In this document: piece after piece, positions 44,587-56,235 of the stretch
How the letters are laid out: every line of letters starts with the position of its first letter
Position numbering within the stretch: position 1 is the stretch's first letter
Assembly (NCBI RefSeq): GCF_037126465.1
Contig: NC_088206.1
Span: forward strand, 12,127,187 to 12,191,186
Source of the DNA: Ornithodoros turicata
Lineage: Eukaryota; Arthropoda; Arachnida; Ixodida; Argasidae
DNA: 64,000 nucleotides
Direction: 5' to 3'
Position numbers and translations under genes: made by a program
The notes under the pieces: model-generated
Databases searched by the model: none
What the model saw: the letters and a program-made list of their open reading frames with translations, nothing else
Told to the model about the DNA's origin: nothing

Positions 44587-47051
44587 ATTTCATTGAGTTA
44601 TTACCGTATTCAATGGGTATATGATGTATGCGAATCGGAGCAACATTGTTTTCGTTCCTGCTAAGTATTAGTCTAAAATCTGCAATCCGAAATGGCTATA
44701 TAGCCACTTCGGACTGGGGATACCTAAAGGCTGCCAAGGTCGGCACTGATCAGGGGGACAAAAAAAAAAAAAAAAACCGTTACAAGAGCCTTTATTTCTA
44801 ATGAGCGCGGCCAGCTGTGCAGTGGACGACGCCCAATGCGAGACGAAAAATCTCCCCGCATAACTTATCCGCACCTGCTGCCAGTGGCCCTAATATACCT
44901 CTTCCCTTGCACGCACAGTATACCAGCAGAGCGTGTCCTTGCCTTGTGCTTTTCCTTCGTTGTTTCGGGGTAAGTTTCCGCTGCAATGTGCTGGGTGTGT
45001 GTGTGTATGTTGCATTGCATGTCGTACATCTTTGTATCCGTGTGCTCTTGGCCGTTCCTGGTTTAAACGGTTCCACGCCTAATTGGGTTACAGGAGTTCA
45101 GGGTTTGAACCCAAAAGCAACTGCTACTATTCAACTACATTAATGACGATGAGGCGAGGTGTTTCACCGCAACAACAACAACAACAACAAATAAGTAATG
45201 ATGATGTAGTGGGTTGTTGTTTCACCGCAAATGCGGTACCATATACCTCAGTGCATGTGGGATAATATATGAGTGGGATGACGATGAAACCGCACGCACA
45301 GACACATGACACACGCAAATGAGATATCACGCACGAACCCAGCCTCGGAACATTCATCGCTTTTTCCTGGTGGGTTCCTCCTGTGCTTTGGATTCATGTG
45401 CTGTATTTATTTATTTATTTTTATTTGTTTGAAGTTTGCATTGAGTGAGTAAGAACCTGATGTGTGAAACAGAAGAGAAAAAGAAAAAAACAAAACAAAT
45501 ACATCACCTCAAATCCTGAAACAGCTTTCAGTTCTGCACGCGTTTCGGCTTTTAATCAGAGCAACGTCAAACTACTGTTATTACAGACGACATCGTAACA
45601 ATGCTACAACCTATAGCCTTCAACAACAACAAAAAGTCTAAAAGGTTCACACATTGAAGGTTAATAGCTATAACATTGCTGAACGGGCTACCAAGCACAG
45701 AATATTGTACTATCCCACTTGGAAATATAAGCTGGTCCCGAAAGCATAATAATCTCATGACGCAATGATCCCGAATCATGTTATTCCTTTTCACAGGCTG
45801 ACATCATGTTGCTGATCGTTGATTTGACAGTTTCCGTTTCGTCCGTCCTCTTCCGTCAGTATCGCTTTCGTGGAGTATGTCCGGTCTGCTGAAACCCGCT
45901 ATTATAGTCACATTACAATGCAAAAACAGTAAACAGATATATTTAACCACATGCATGTTTGTTTTTAAACTGTGCAATCTAATCTAACAGCGCCTTTCTG
46001 CATGTTTGTATGTGATCTCGAGCGTTAAATTCCCCACCTCCTTTTTTCTACCCTTCCCTCACCAACAAGTAGCAGGAGCACGTAGATGCAACTTAGACGA
46101 CGGGAACAATTTCGCTGTTTCCTACCGTTGTTTCTTTTGTCACGAACACAGTGGCCACCTGATCACATCCGTGCGATTCCTAATGCAAAAGGCGAAAAGA
46201 AAACGAAAGCAAAACAAATCTTTTGTTACCGCCTCCTTCAAAGTAGTTTTCTTTATGGCCCCTTCGGAGGGCGTATGGCCACCGCACAGCTTGTGCGGAT
46301 GTATTACCTACGCTGAATACGCTGCGCCTGTACATCTAACCAGCACACGTTGAAAGCAGCCCATTGTCTTTCGGCAGCCTAACAGATGTTAACCGCACTG
46401 CGTATCGCTATCGTGTCGAACTCACGAAACGAGCGTTCGGCCAAGATCAGCGCAGATGTTGTACGCTTCGATAAAGAAAAATCCCTACCTGTCGAACGGG
46501 CAGTATATATACGAACGGGGAGAGAGAGAGAGAGAGAGCGTGGCATTGTTTGCGTGGCGATATCGTTCACGATACGCTGGTGTGGGAGGAAAAAGTGATA
46601 CAGATTTCTTCACTGGAACTAGTTTGAGAAGATGGAATTGTTGATCCGTTATTTTCCTTTTCACGCTTTCGAATGGTGTTTGTGACGGCTTCACGCTTTG
46701 CTGAGTTAAACAGTATAACCTATATTGCTTTCTTCCTAGCTTCTTTCTCGCCCAGTACAGCCGATTGCCTGGTCACGTGGTATAGCTTGGGAGATACTAC
46801 TGCAGTGAATGTGTGCGTTTTTTTTTTATTGAAATTCAATTTAATTCCAATACCCCACAGTGTCGACTGGCATAGACGGGCGGCAGGCATCGACAGGCAG
46901 AGTATGTGGTGGTGTAGATGCACAGGGTAGATGCATTTTGCAGATTACTTGCAGCATTCCACACCATAATCACATGCGAACACAAAACTCACCAAGATTA
47001 CTGTTGTGGACAGAGTGCAAAGGACATTCGCTAGATTCGTGTCTTGTGTAT
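44587..47051. other. No gene; contains the second copy of the 38120 repeat
   Basis: 45202-45325 is the partner of 38120-38257. (CAA)n at 45170-45190, ATTT repeat near 45410 and (GA)n at 46520-46538 are simple repeats. Otherwise anonymous. Confidence 0.4.
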
Positions 47052-47810
47052 CACTCTAAGAAGAAAAAAATGTGTACTTTTAGTCCTTTTGTGGACTATA
47101 TTAATGCGTTGAAACAAGAATTAGTCCATTTAGGGAGTAAATGCACACGACTAAACGAACGGCACAGAATGGGGACTGCATTTCACGCTGTGTTCTAACA
47201 GTCCCGTATGCATACATCGTCCTGTGTTACAAATACGTTCGTGTAGTTTGATGTTAATATTTCTCTGACTCCATCTGTTTTGCATTGTTTATTACTTATG
47301 TTCATAGTGCACCTCCGCGTAGGCTTTCGCTGTTGGGAGGCACGAAATAAATAAATAAATAAATAAGTAATTCATATGCATGAGCGAAAATACTTTGACT
47401 TAAACCGTCAACCGTGATATCTCGAGTGACATAAAATCTTGCGACATGCACAGGGCATTTCGCAAGAAAAACCTATATTTTTTCCCAATATTTTTTTTTC
47501 TCTTTGTCACATCACCGTCACCTCTGTATGGGTGGAAAATTGCTAAGTTATCTAAGCTACGTATCAATAAATGTATAAATGTTGTCTCGCGACGTAAACA
47601 CCCAATTACAATTACAATAAATGTATAAATAATCTGTCTATGTATGCTGTAAATAAATACATAAATAAATGTCGCCTTATTCCATCAGTGACTATTTGCA
47701 GTCCTGGGGAGTAAATTTCGGGGTTAGGGCACTAAAACGAGGAGTAATTGCGATCTAGGGGACTAGACGCTGCAATTATTCCCCGTTTTGCTCCTTTTCT
47801 TCTTTTTCTT
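47052..47810. mobile_element. CACTCTAAGAAAAAA-family element with internal expansions
   Basis: Starts CACTCTAAGAAGAAAAAAAT and keeps GGGAGTAAATGCACACGACT, ATGGGGACTGCATTTCACGC, GTTCTAACAGTCCC, TTTGCAGTCCTGGGGAGTAA and GAGTAATTGCGATCTAGGGG. ATAA microsatellites (47346-47368 and about 47640-47670) and flanking sequence interrupt it, making it longer than the 31655 copy. Confidence 0.6.
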
Positions 47811-49235
47811 TTTTTTTTTATGTCAGTGTAGGCACGGTTATGTGACATGGCGTTGTGCGCCACTGCACAATCGAAGTACTCCAGTAGGCGAACGTAATTC
47901 AATACGTGCTTCGGTGACCGCACTCAGCATAGTCTTCAGGCACACTTCGCGCAAACCGTCAGACATCCCATATGATTGACGTCATCCTTGAAACCCATAC
48001 GCGTGGCGGTTACTATCGGGAGCCTTCTGATATAAAGAATGCGTAGGCAAATGCAAAGTCAATCCTTCAGCCTTTCGCAAATGAAGCGTGTGGGTTGCTA
48101 CATCAGTTTCGAATGTGTGCTGCCCATGTTTGCATATCCTGTAGCAATTGTTGGCAGATATCATACCGTTAGGCATCAATATGCAGAGGTAACAGGAGTA
48201 CAGACAAGGACTTGCGTCTCGGTCTTCATTTCGATTTGCGTGATTCAGTTGACGACTTGGTCTGTGGTATGATTCGATAAGCAGGTCCGAGACAGTAATT
48301 TCTTTTTTAAATCATCTACTGCGTGCTGCGATCCGGATAAATAAATGCGTGTACGAATGGTATAAGACGCACTATACAGTGACTTGTGTTACCGCCCCGC
48401 CACGGTGATACGCAAACATTTGCTCCGGTGACCGTACGTGCATAAAATAGCACTTCACTCTCTCGCTGAGCAGTTAATCAATGAACTTATTGGGCCACTA
48501 TCCATAAGTCATGTGCGATTTGGTCAGTAACCCTTAATAATTACTTATGCGGGAACGTAGTGACACCAGATTACTAGTGAGATCAAATCTTTTACTAGTA
48601 TGCTTGTAAAAAAACAAAAAAGAAAAGAAAAAGAGAAAAAGCGGGACAGAAACATCGCTGTTCAGCCAGGAAATCGGAAAGAGTTATGTGTGTACACAAA
48701 AAGGTAATAAGTATCTGGTAAATTTGTTTAACTTCACTGTCCATCACTTCTCAAAGCAAAACACATTACTATAAAAAACGATGACGTACTAAAACTATTC
48801 CTTATGAGTTCTAGAAGGAAAGCTTGAGTCAACACCTATTTCGCCTTAAAATAATAGGTAATAGATAATAAATTAATAGATAAGTGCTTTGCCAATCTTC
48901 GTTCAAGCTATCTATACACGACAGAGAAAAATCGCAATCTCTGTAAATGCCAAGGCGTCCTTAAAGCTATAAACCTATATATCGCGCCCGCGACAGCAGA
49001 CACCGGAACAAGCAAAAACTACAACTACAAAGTTCTCTCAGTACTTTAATGATCAGTATTTTATCCCAATTAACTCCCACGGAAGCAGCACTTTCCTGCT
49101 TTTTAGCAGAATACACTCACCGACCAGGAAGCTCACACCTACTCACGCCTTACGCACGTATAGTTCACGCAAGAGGTAGCGCTTGACTTTATATGGCCCG
49201 CTACATATCTTTCGCTTATGAAGACAATTTCTCAC
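47811..49235. other. No gene recognised; would be intron if the 49236 exon is real
   Basis: AT-rich. No minus-strand exon that continues the 49236-49391 frame was identified here or further left in the window. Confidence 0.35.
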
Positions 49236-49391
49236 CTGGAACAAAAGCGATATGTGCGGATAATATACGCATTTAAGGGATTTATCTCTCGATCTCGCGG
49301 CATCACGATTTTTCACGAGAACAACGCTAAGCAGATTGTCTCGTGTGACGTAAAATCTCTCTTTCGCTGTGGTACTATCGGCCAGTTCCAT
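49236..49391 (-). CDS. Candidate first coding exon of an unidentified gene
   Basis: The minus-strand frame opens at ATG 49391-49389, with an upstream in-frame TAA and no earlier ATG. It runs 52 codons (MELADSTTAKERFYVTRDNL, then LSVVLVKNRDAARSRDK and CVYYPHISLLFQ) and ends exactly at CCAG|GTGAGA, a strong donor in phase 0. The charged-hydrophobic composition looks protein-like, not transposon-like. I do not recognise the family. No downstream exon was found, so the gene would extend left through a long intron. It could also be a chance frame next to a chance donor. Confidence 0.4.
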
Positions 49392-51327
49392 CGATTCGGC
49401 CTTGTTTCTGCGGTACACCTTCGTTGTTTCCCTGCATCGTATGCAAGCTTAGCGTAGTTTTTGTTGCTGTATTGTTTTTGTGACCGAAAGCCGGTGAAGC
49501 GGTTAGATCGTTTTCTCGGCTGATCTAGTTTGCAAAGTCCCTTACGAATGCGGTTGAGTCTCGCAGTCGTGCAGGTAATAACGGGTCTTGCGCTTTTTTT
49601 AATTTTTTTGCTTGGTTCGCTTTGTAATGCTGCATTGTGTGTTCGGAGACATTTATGTAAAGCTAGAGTAACCGATGTGTTCGATAAATCGTGGCAGTAG
49701 TTCGTTCTTAGCGAGCCACGAAGTTGAGACAGTGTAAAACACTATGATCTTTCGATCGCGAATATGTGTTTTCGTCGTTAGTTGTTCCATCGTACACGGA
49801 GATACTTATGCAAAGTTCGAGTAGCAGATGTGTTCGATATATCGAGGCAGCCTTTCGTTACTAGCGAGCGATGACGTTGAGAACAGTTGAGAAGTTGTTG
49901 AGAAGAAAAGTTGAGAAGTTGAGAACAGAGAAAAGTTGTTTTCGTCTTTTTTGTCGCTTCGTTATTATTTACGTCTGGTTGGTTGGTATAAAAAAAATTT
50001 GATTGGTTGATTGACTGACCTATCGATTGATCTCCACCGTTTCTTTGCTTTAAAACGATCCGTGCGAGAAGAACCTGATTCTGCATAATTCGCTCCGTGC
50101 CCATCTTTGATTTTCCAAACATATACATGCCATTTCCGAAGGGACTGATGAAGTCGTATATCAGTACTCAATATAACCCATTTACAACGTCACAAAGTAA
50201 CTGTTTGCTGCCTTCGGAGCAACATTGAAAGCAATTTTCCATACCAATGATCCAACATTCATTAACGCGATTCATTACGTCGATGGACACTAAAGAGATC
50301 CAGGTGGAACACTCCCTCTGTGTGCCTAATTAAGGTGTTACTTAATGAGAATGGCGTCATATATCCAGCATTCAACCATATAACCGTGACATATCTGAGT
50401 GGGCGGCTCGTGGGTCCTTGATCGACAAGTAAACTACCGTTATTTCAATAACCCCATTTACATGTGATGGGTGTGAAGGAGGTGTGGCACTGTAACCATT
50501 TTGTCCTTCTATTAACGTCTCGACGTATAGAACCCTCAAGGCTAATTAAGCGGTAGCGGTTCCTTATCTAGGCTCCCTGGTGTACTTCTGAGAAGCGGAG
50601 ACTTTCGTCCGCGTCGTCTTTTTCTATGTCACGACCATCTATGCCTTTCGGGCGCAGCATGCCTGTCTGTATCTGCTATGATTTTATGACAGATTACGGT
50701 TCAGGCATTATGTATAAGATTTTACTGCAGCTTCATATCACACCAGACAGGAAATCTTGATAAGTTGATGCATAAATTGTATTAAGGTATAGTGTCGTCT
50801 AACGTGTACGCTGGTCACGTATACATTTGAATGGAAGGCATTGCCATTGCTGCGATTGTTCGTACGAGCGGATGGTTGCCGCGTTATCTTAAACGCAGTG
50901 TTAACATTCCCTGCTTTCCGTTCAGTGACCTTCCTTGATAAACCCGACCGGTGATAACATTTTTGATGTAACCTGGAATTAACTTTATTTCAATGACGTG
51001 TGCACAGAGGACGTCGCATGGATATGTTTAAATACTTTAAAAATCATATTGGTTGTCGATTGTGCTTTGCGAAAGATATGCTTTATTAGCTTAAAAGTTT
51101 ATTAAGTTAAATGCTTTATTAGTTAAAAATAACTAGTTAAACTAAAAAATTAAACTAAATTAATAGTTAAACTAACGTGAAAGGCAAATATGTTTAAATT
51201 AGTACACCACCATATTTCTTATTTCTCAACCAATTAATCAATCTAAATTAGTTTTGAGTGTTGCGTGCTAAAAATTGGTTTACGTATTATGCCTTCAAAC
51301 TCTCATTCTTCTCCTTTCTACTCATGA
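49392..51327. other. No gene recognised; possible promoter side of the 49236 exon
   Basis: The first 100 bp would be the 5' flank of the candidate exon. GTTGAGAAG words repeat at 49876-49930. The rest is anonymous and AT-rich near 51050-51200. Confidence 0.35.
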
Positions 51328-51560
51328 CTAGAGAAGAGCGCGGGTAAGTAAATTCGTACCCGCAACCCACGGCCTCAGATGCGGGTATATACCCGCACTA
51401 CCCGCTGACGCCGCGGGGAAAATGCGAAAAAAGTCAAAATTAAGTCAAAGTGAAAGTAAGTCCGAGTGGTGAAAGGTTGGTTTAATGAATGCGGGTAATT
51501 TTTACCCGCATCCCGTAGCGACACCGAATTTCTACCCGCAAACGCGGTTATACACCAGCA
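51328..51560. mobile_element. ACCCGC-rich hAT-like MITE
   Basis: Begins TAGAGAAGAGCGCGGGTAAG. GCGGGTATATACCCGC and GCGGGTAATTTTTACCCGC are internal palindromes. The terminus resembles the TAGAG-starting hAT type. The right end is uncertain. Confidence 0.45.
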
Positions 51561-51771
51561 CGCTGCGCTCACACCTACTGATGACATCCCTTTTTCGATC
51601 CCCCAGAATATGACTGAATTGGACCTGTAGCGTAGCTCATATAAATTGTTCGGCGCAGCATGATCTCTATTATCCTTGCGCCAGTAAAATCAAATCAAAA
51701 TCCAAGGGATTCCCTGGAACCCTGACATTGCGGTGTCGTCCGCAAACGACCATTCTGCTTCATTTATATCC

Positions 51772-52162
51772 AGGGTGTCTATCACATTGCAGCCTTCAAA
51801 TTGACAGACTTTTTCCGGCGTTTCACTGACTATACTGCAAACGCGTTCCCTGACCAAAACAGAAGGGAACTCGGCGCCTGCTGCTAACGTTTTGATACAG
51901 ATCCCCCTTGAAACAGCAATTTGTTGAGTATTAGCAAGGTTGCCCTACTTTTCAGCATCTGAGCTTGTCGTATTGGCGAACTCCTACTCGCGGCAACTCG
52001 CGATTCGCTGCGCATCGTCACAGCACTTCTCTGCGATTTTCCCTAACTTCACCTGCTTTTTTAAAACCAAATTCCCCGATAATTCCCTGACTTTTCCAGT
52101 CGCATCAAAATTCCCTGACAATTCCCGGCTTTCCAGGTTTACCAGGTTGGTAGAGACACCCT
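51772..52162. mobile_element. AGGGTGTCTACC-ended TIR element, second copy
   Basis: Begins AGGGTGTCTATCAC, ends TAGAGACACCCT, and contains AATTCCCTGACTTTTCCAG repeats as in 2726-3145. No matching target duplication remains at the flanks. Confidence 0.65.
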
Positions 52163-53057
52163 GATAGCGGTCCTCATCTGCTTCCTTCGTATTCCCCCTT
52201 CTGAATGGGCAAAGGTTTCTTTTTTTTTTTTTTTCACGGCGGACTGCACCCCAATTTGACGGCTATGATACGTGACCGAAACGCGTCAACCTCAACCGCG
52301 AAGGTCTGTCGCCCACAACGGAAGGAAGCCCGGGAGGACTGGTTTGTCCACTAGCTTCTTCCGAAGGTCGTGAGCCTCCCTTATCACTTCTCTCCAATGC
52401 ATCTTCGTCGCTCTGTTCGTGACGGGCCCGACACGGGCCTCAATTAGTGAGCCTTTTTGTAAGTCCCACGCAGGAACAGATGACTCTGCCCGATAACTGA
52501 TTGCACGGAATCGAAAAATAATGAAACCGAAATGGTCGCCGGTCGTTGGCCCACGATGTCGAAGTACAGGCTCGAAAAGCGTGAGATGAAAAGCTGTGGT
52601 ATGTGAAACTGGGAGATATGATGTTGATGTTGACGAAGAAAAATAATAGGGAGAGATTGGATATAGGGAGGGATAGGAAGATATAGGGAGATATGATTGT
52701 TACCTGGTAGCGCGCTCGCAATTATAATTGGCATAAATATGCATGTGCTTAATTAGGGGAATTGTGGCGTTCGGACGGTATTTGGAGATTCAGATCGTTT
52801 GTGCGACAATTAAAGATAACGTAAGGAAATTTTCTTTTTAAATTTGTGTTAGGATGAAGCGCCTTTTTAGGACTGCGATAAAATCGAAAAATCGCCGCTT
52901 TGAGCAGAGACATAGGCAAAGTAACGATATAGTTATATTGGTGCTTGTGCTCGTACACCGGAAAGTCTGGTGGTCACTTCAGAGAACCGGTAGTTAAACG
53001 GGTATTACAGCTCCTCATTGACGATGGTAGCGGTCGTTCAACCAATTGCAGGGCGCC
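52163..53057. other. No gene recognised
   Basis: Repeated AGGGAGATATGA/GGATATAGGGAG words at 52610-52700. Otherwise anonymous. Confidence 0.4.
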
Positions 53058-53213
53058 TCCTAACTTTGGCCAGCAGCCTAACTAGCGCTACAGCGTTCAG
53101 CTGTCGCACGGGCATTTCAAACGTCATTCATTTCAATGGTCGTTGAAACGAATGACGATTATTGCGGATGATCGCGTTTCACCGACCTCCATCGCGTCGA
53201 GGAGCATTCGAGA
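53058..53213 (+). repeat. Interspersed repeat (partner 56081-56235)
   Basis: Shares TTGGCCAGCAGCCT, GCTGTC.CACGGG, GTCGTTGAAACGAA, ATTATTGCGG, TGATCGCGTTTC and GAGGAGCATTCG with 56081-56235. It contains CATTCATTTCAATGG-type small palindromes. Confidence 0.65.
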
Positions 53214-53307
53214 CATGGTGAGGCGATGGTGGTGGTGATAGAACTGCATGCTGTAGTCGGCCGCACGCTCAGGTGGGTAACGTCACGACCATCAAAGGGG
53301 GGTTCAT

Positions 53308-53445
53308 GCTTCCTGGGCTGACTTCACAGGGAACTGTGCCGACATTCGTCTTACATTTACATTTGTTTGAGTCTGAGGAGAACACAGGGAAAGTACCCGG
53401 ACAGCACAGCCGGCGCTCGGATTCGAACCCTTGTCACCTGGGTCA
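53308..53445 (-). mobile_element. Partial SINE, minus strand
   Basis: GGAACTGTGCCGACATTCGT is the complement of the SINE body word. GAGAACACAGGGAAA and GGATTCGAACCCTTG (inverted box B) follow in the expected order for a minus-strand copy. Confidence 0.5.
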
Positions 53446-53499
53446 GTGCACACTCTAAGAAAACAAAAAAAGGAGTAATTTTACTCCTCTTGGGAACTA

Positions 53500-54373
53500 C
53501 AGTCGACCCCCGTTTATCCGGACTTCATTTATCCGGATCCCGCGGTATCCGGACAAAAGGCACGGGAACAGATTTTCCTCCATGTATTTTGTTCTCGTTT
53601 ATCCGAACTTCAGCTTCCGGACTCGGACAAGAATTCCAGGGAACGAAAGTCGAAAATTCTTGTAATCCAGCTTCAGTTATCCGGACTACCGTGAGTAAGA
53701 GGAGACGCTGACCCCACTTCGTCACCCTTTTCGCTGTTTTGGGGTTATTCCCGTCACACGTCAGGGACCTACATTCCTCCGTAGGGGAGACAACCGTGCA
53801 CGATGACCCCCTTCTCTCTTTGTGTGCGTCACGTTGACCAGTCGAGTCATTTGGAAATATCTCGAGCAACTGTCCGGTTCTAGAGGGGAAAACTCCAACC
53901 CGAGGGCCTGCTGCTTACGGCCCGTTGAGCTGCGATTCCTGATGCAGAGACTCACTGCGACTGCCGTAGATGATGCTGCGGTTTCTGACTACGTTGACGT
54001 TCATAAGGATGATGACGCGTGTGCAGCTATGACTGACGACGGTGTGATTGCTGCTGTTTTCTCCGATCATGTGCAGCAAGACGGTGCCGATGACGCCAGT
54101 GAGAAACAAGGCTCGGACATTGACACTTTGCGACCGCACTGACATTCTTCGAGCAGCGCAACAGCGTGGCTCAACTCTATGCAATTAGCAAAAGTTTGCA
54201 GGAATCGAGTGCCTACACTACTATGTAACAGCTGTCATTGACGAGATTTCTGTGTTTTAATTAAACCTTGCTCTGTAGGACGTCTCTATTCGGTCGTTTC
54301 ATTTATCCGGATGCCCCGGTATCCGGACGATTTCGCCGGGAACGGCACCGTCCGGATAAACGGGGGTCGACTG
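53500..54373 (+). mobile_element. Tigger/pogo-family transposon, internally deleted, nested
   Basis: An 874-bp element with TIRs CAGTCGACCCCCGTTTATCC and its complement ending GGGGGTCGACTG. It is flanked by TA on both sides (53498-53499 and 54374-54375). TTTATCCGG words repeat near the ends. The 53900-54142 part encodes an acidic tail (VDVHKDDDACAAMTDDGVIA) resembling the C-terminus of Tigger transposases, where an L/M-T-D-x-x-I-x-x-V motif follows an acidic run. The DDE core is absent. Confidence 0.75.
53929..54142 (+). pseudogene. Tigger transposase C-terminal remnant
   Basis: The frame RFLMQRLTATAVDD..SDYVDVHKDDDACAAM TDDGVIAAVFSD ends in a stop at 54140-54142. It is similar in layout to the acidic C-terminal tail of pogo/Tigger transposases. 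Too short to carry any catalytic residue. Confidence 0.5.
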
Positions 54374-54885
54374 TATATGCATTGCCACAAAAAATAGTCC
54401 CTTTCAGGAGTAAATGCGCGGGAGTAAATGAATGTCACAGAGTGTAGACTGCATTTCACGCTCTGTTCTAAGAGTCCCAGGTACATAATTCGTGCGCATG
54501 CATGAATATACTATGAATCAAACCGTCAACCGTGATATGTCGAGTGATATAAAAGCTTGAGACATACGTAGGGCACAATTTGCGACGAAAGAAGCGCTAA
54601 CTGTTGCTTACACTGCACTGTGTGGGTGGAAAATTTTGGCTGTGGAAACGTTGGCTGAGTTATACAGCGTTATGCCATGAAATTCACGAATAGCACATAT
54701 TTACGTAAACCGTTGCATTCGGAAGACCATTTGCGAAATTCAGTGACAATTTGCATTCCTGGGGAGTAAACGTCGGGGTTAGGGGACTAAAATGGGGAGT
54801 AATTGCACTCAAGGCGACTAGAAGCTGCAATTACTCCCTATTTTACTCATTTTTTCTTGGAGTGTGGTAGGTGCACCTACCACAC

Positions 54886-55094
54886 TATGGGGTTAGGGGA
54901 CTAAAATGGGGAGTAATTGCAGTCAAGAGGACTAGAAGCTGCAATTACTCTCTATTTTACTCCTTTTTTCTTAGAGTGTGGTAGGTGCACCTACCACACT
55001 CTAAGAAAAAAGGAGCCTGCAACTGGAGACTGCACAACAGAAGACTGCAGAACAAGGAGACTGCAATTACTCCCCATTTTAGTCCCCTAACCCC
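54886..55094. repeat. Head-to-head pair of CACTCTAAGAAAA-family ends
   Basis: 54888-54981 repeats the right end of the element ending at 54864. 54995-55094 is a shorter inverted counterpart ending AGTCCCCTAACCCC. The halves are symmetric about 54987/54988. Confidence 0.75.
54961..55014. repeat. 54-bp perfect palindrome at the element junction
   Basis: Each half-arm runs TCCTTTTTTCTTAGAGTGTG then GTAGGTG, and the other half is its exact complement. It consists of two facing element termini around GTGGTAGGTGCACCTACCAC. The same central palindrome occurs once more at 54862-54885. Confidence 0.9.
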
Positions 55095-56080
55095 ACCATG
55101 GTGGAGGTGACGGAAACAGCTTGCCGTTGTCAGAAGAGCGACGGCCAATCACCATTCAGTCTCAATCGCCATTCATTTCAATGACCATTGAGATGGCCGT
55201 ACAACAGTATCACTGTTTTCATTTTCTTACTTGACACTATTAGCCCACAATGAATAAGACACCTTGCGTACCAGCGTTTAAATTGAATGCAATCCGACGT
55301 CTCTCTAACCTCAACCGAATTCGTTCTCGTGTAGGAACCTTACTGCGCCGCCTTATAAACCATACAGGCCTTCGCTGATGGTCTGTTACAGACGTCGTAG
55401 ACGGTATAAGAGGCCCCCAATCACGTGACGGCGTGACTGGGCGGCGACCCCTCGCCGTTTGGTCCTTGGCTGCAGCTGAGAGGAACTGGTTCCGCGAGAG
55501 CCTCGCTTTTTTTATTATTATTACTGCCGTTATTACAGCCCCGTCCCATACTATGCATCCCATAGGAAGCCCCGACAGAATTTGACGTATGTATATGCAA
55601 AGCAGGGTGCACTGGTTGGCGACGGGGAAGGGAATATGTACAAAGTGAAGTGTGTATTCGTTCGAGGGATGTCATCGCGCGGTCAGCCCCTATTGTGGCA
55701 TGCATGCTTGACGTGACAGCTCCGCGCGGCATTTGCATGGCTTAGTGCAACGATGTAATGGGACGTTGACTTTGAAGCGAGACTGCGTTCTTTGTTTCGG
55801 GTGATGCTCGTCTGGAATGTGGACTGGGGCAGGACCACGTCGACGACTGAACTTCGAGTGGAAATTTGTACATGTGCTACTAACGTTCAGTACAGTTCAG
55901 CGGCTCTCTGCAACAAAGACGTAAACTAATTTACATCGCTTTCAAGGGAAGTATCTGTAAGTCGGTAAATACAGGCTCATTTTACGTTTACGTTTCTTTT
56001 TGAAAAATCCGCACTGCTGCATTAGAAAATTGGTAAAGTAAACCCCCAGTTTGAAACAGAATTTTTCTTTATTTTCAATT
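55095..56080. other. No gene recognised
   Basis: Anonymous. 55150-55195 carries CATTCATTTCAATGACCATT words like those at 53058. Confidence 0.4.
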
Positions 56081-56235
56081 TTGGCCAGCAGCCTTCTAGC
56101 GCGACTGTGTACAGCTGTCACACGGGTGTTTCCGCCGTCATTCAGTTCAATTGTCGTTGAAACGAACGACAATTATTGCGGGTGATCGCGTTTCGCCAAC
56201 CTCCATCTAGTTGAGGAGCATTCGGGTCAGTGGTA
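56081..56235 (+). repeat. Interspersed repeat (partner 53058-53213)
   Basis: See 53058-53213. The two copies are about 3 kb apart in the same orientation. Confidence 0.65.

Larger units (their letters stand above)
53451..54864. mobile_element. CACTCTAAGAAAA-family element hosting a Tigger insert
   Basis: Starts CACTCTAAGAAAACAAAAAA and ends TTTTTTCTTGGAGTG. Apart from the 53500-54373 insertion it reads through (GGAGTAATTTTACTCCTC, then TGCATTGCCACAAAAAATAG and AATGGGGAGTAATTGCACTC). Its two termini are inverted repeats of each other (CACT.CTAAGAAAA against TTTTCTTGGAGTG). No transposase of its own. Confidence 0.7.
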
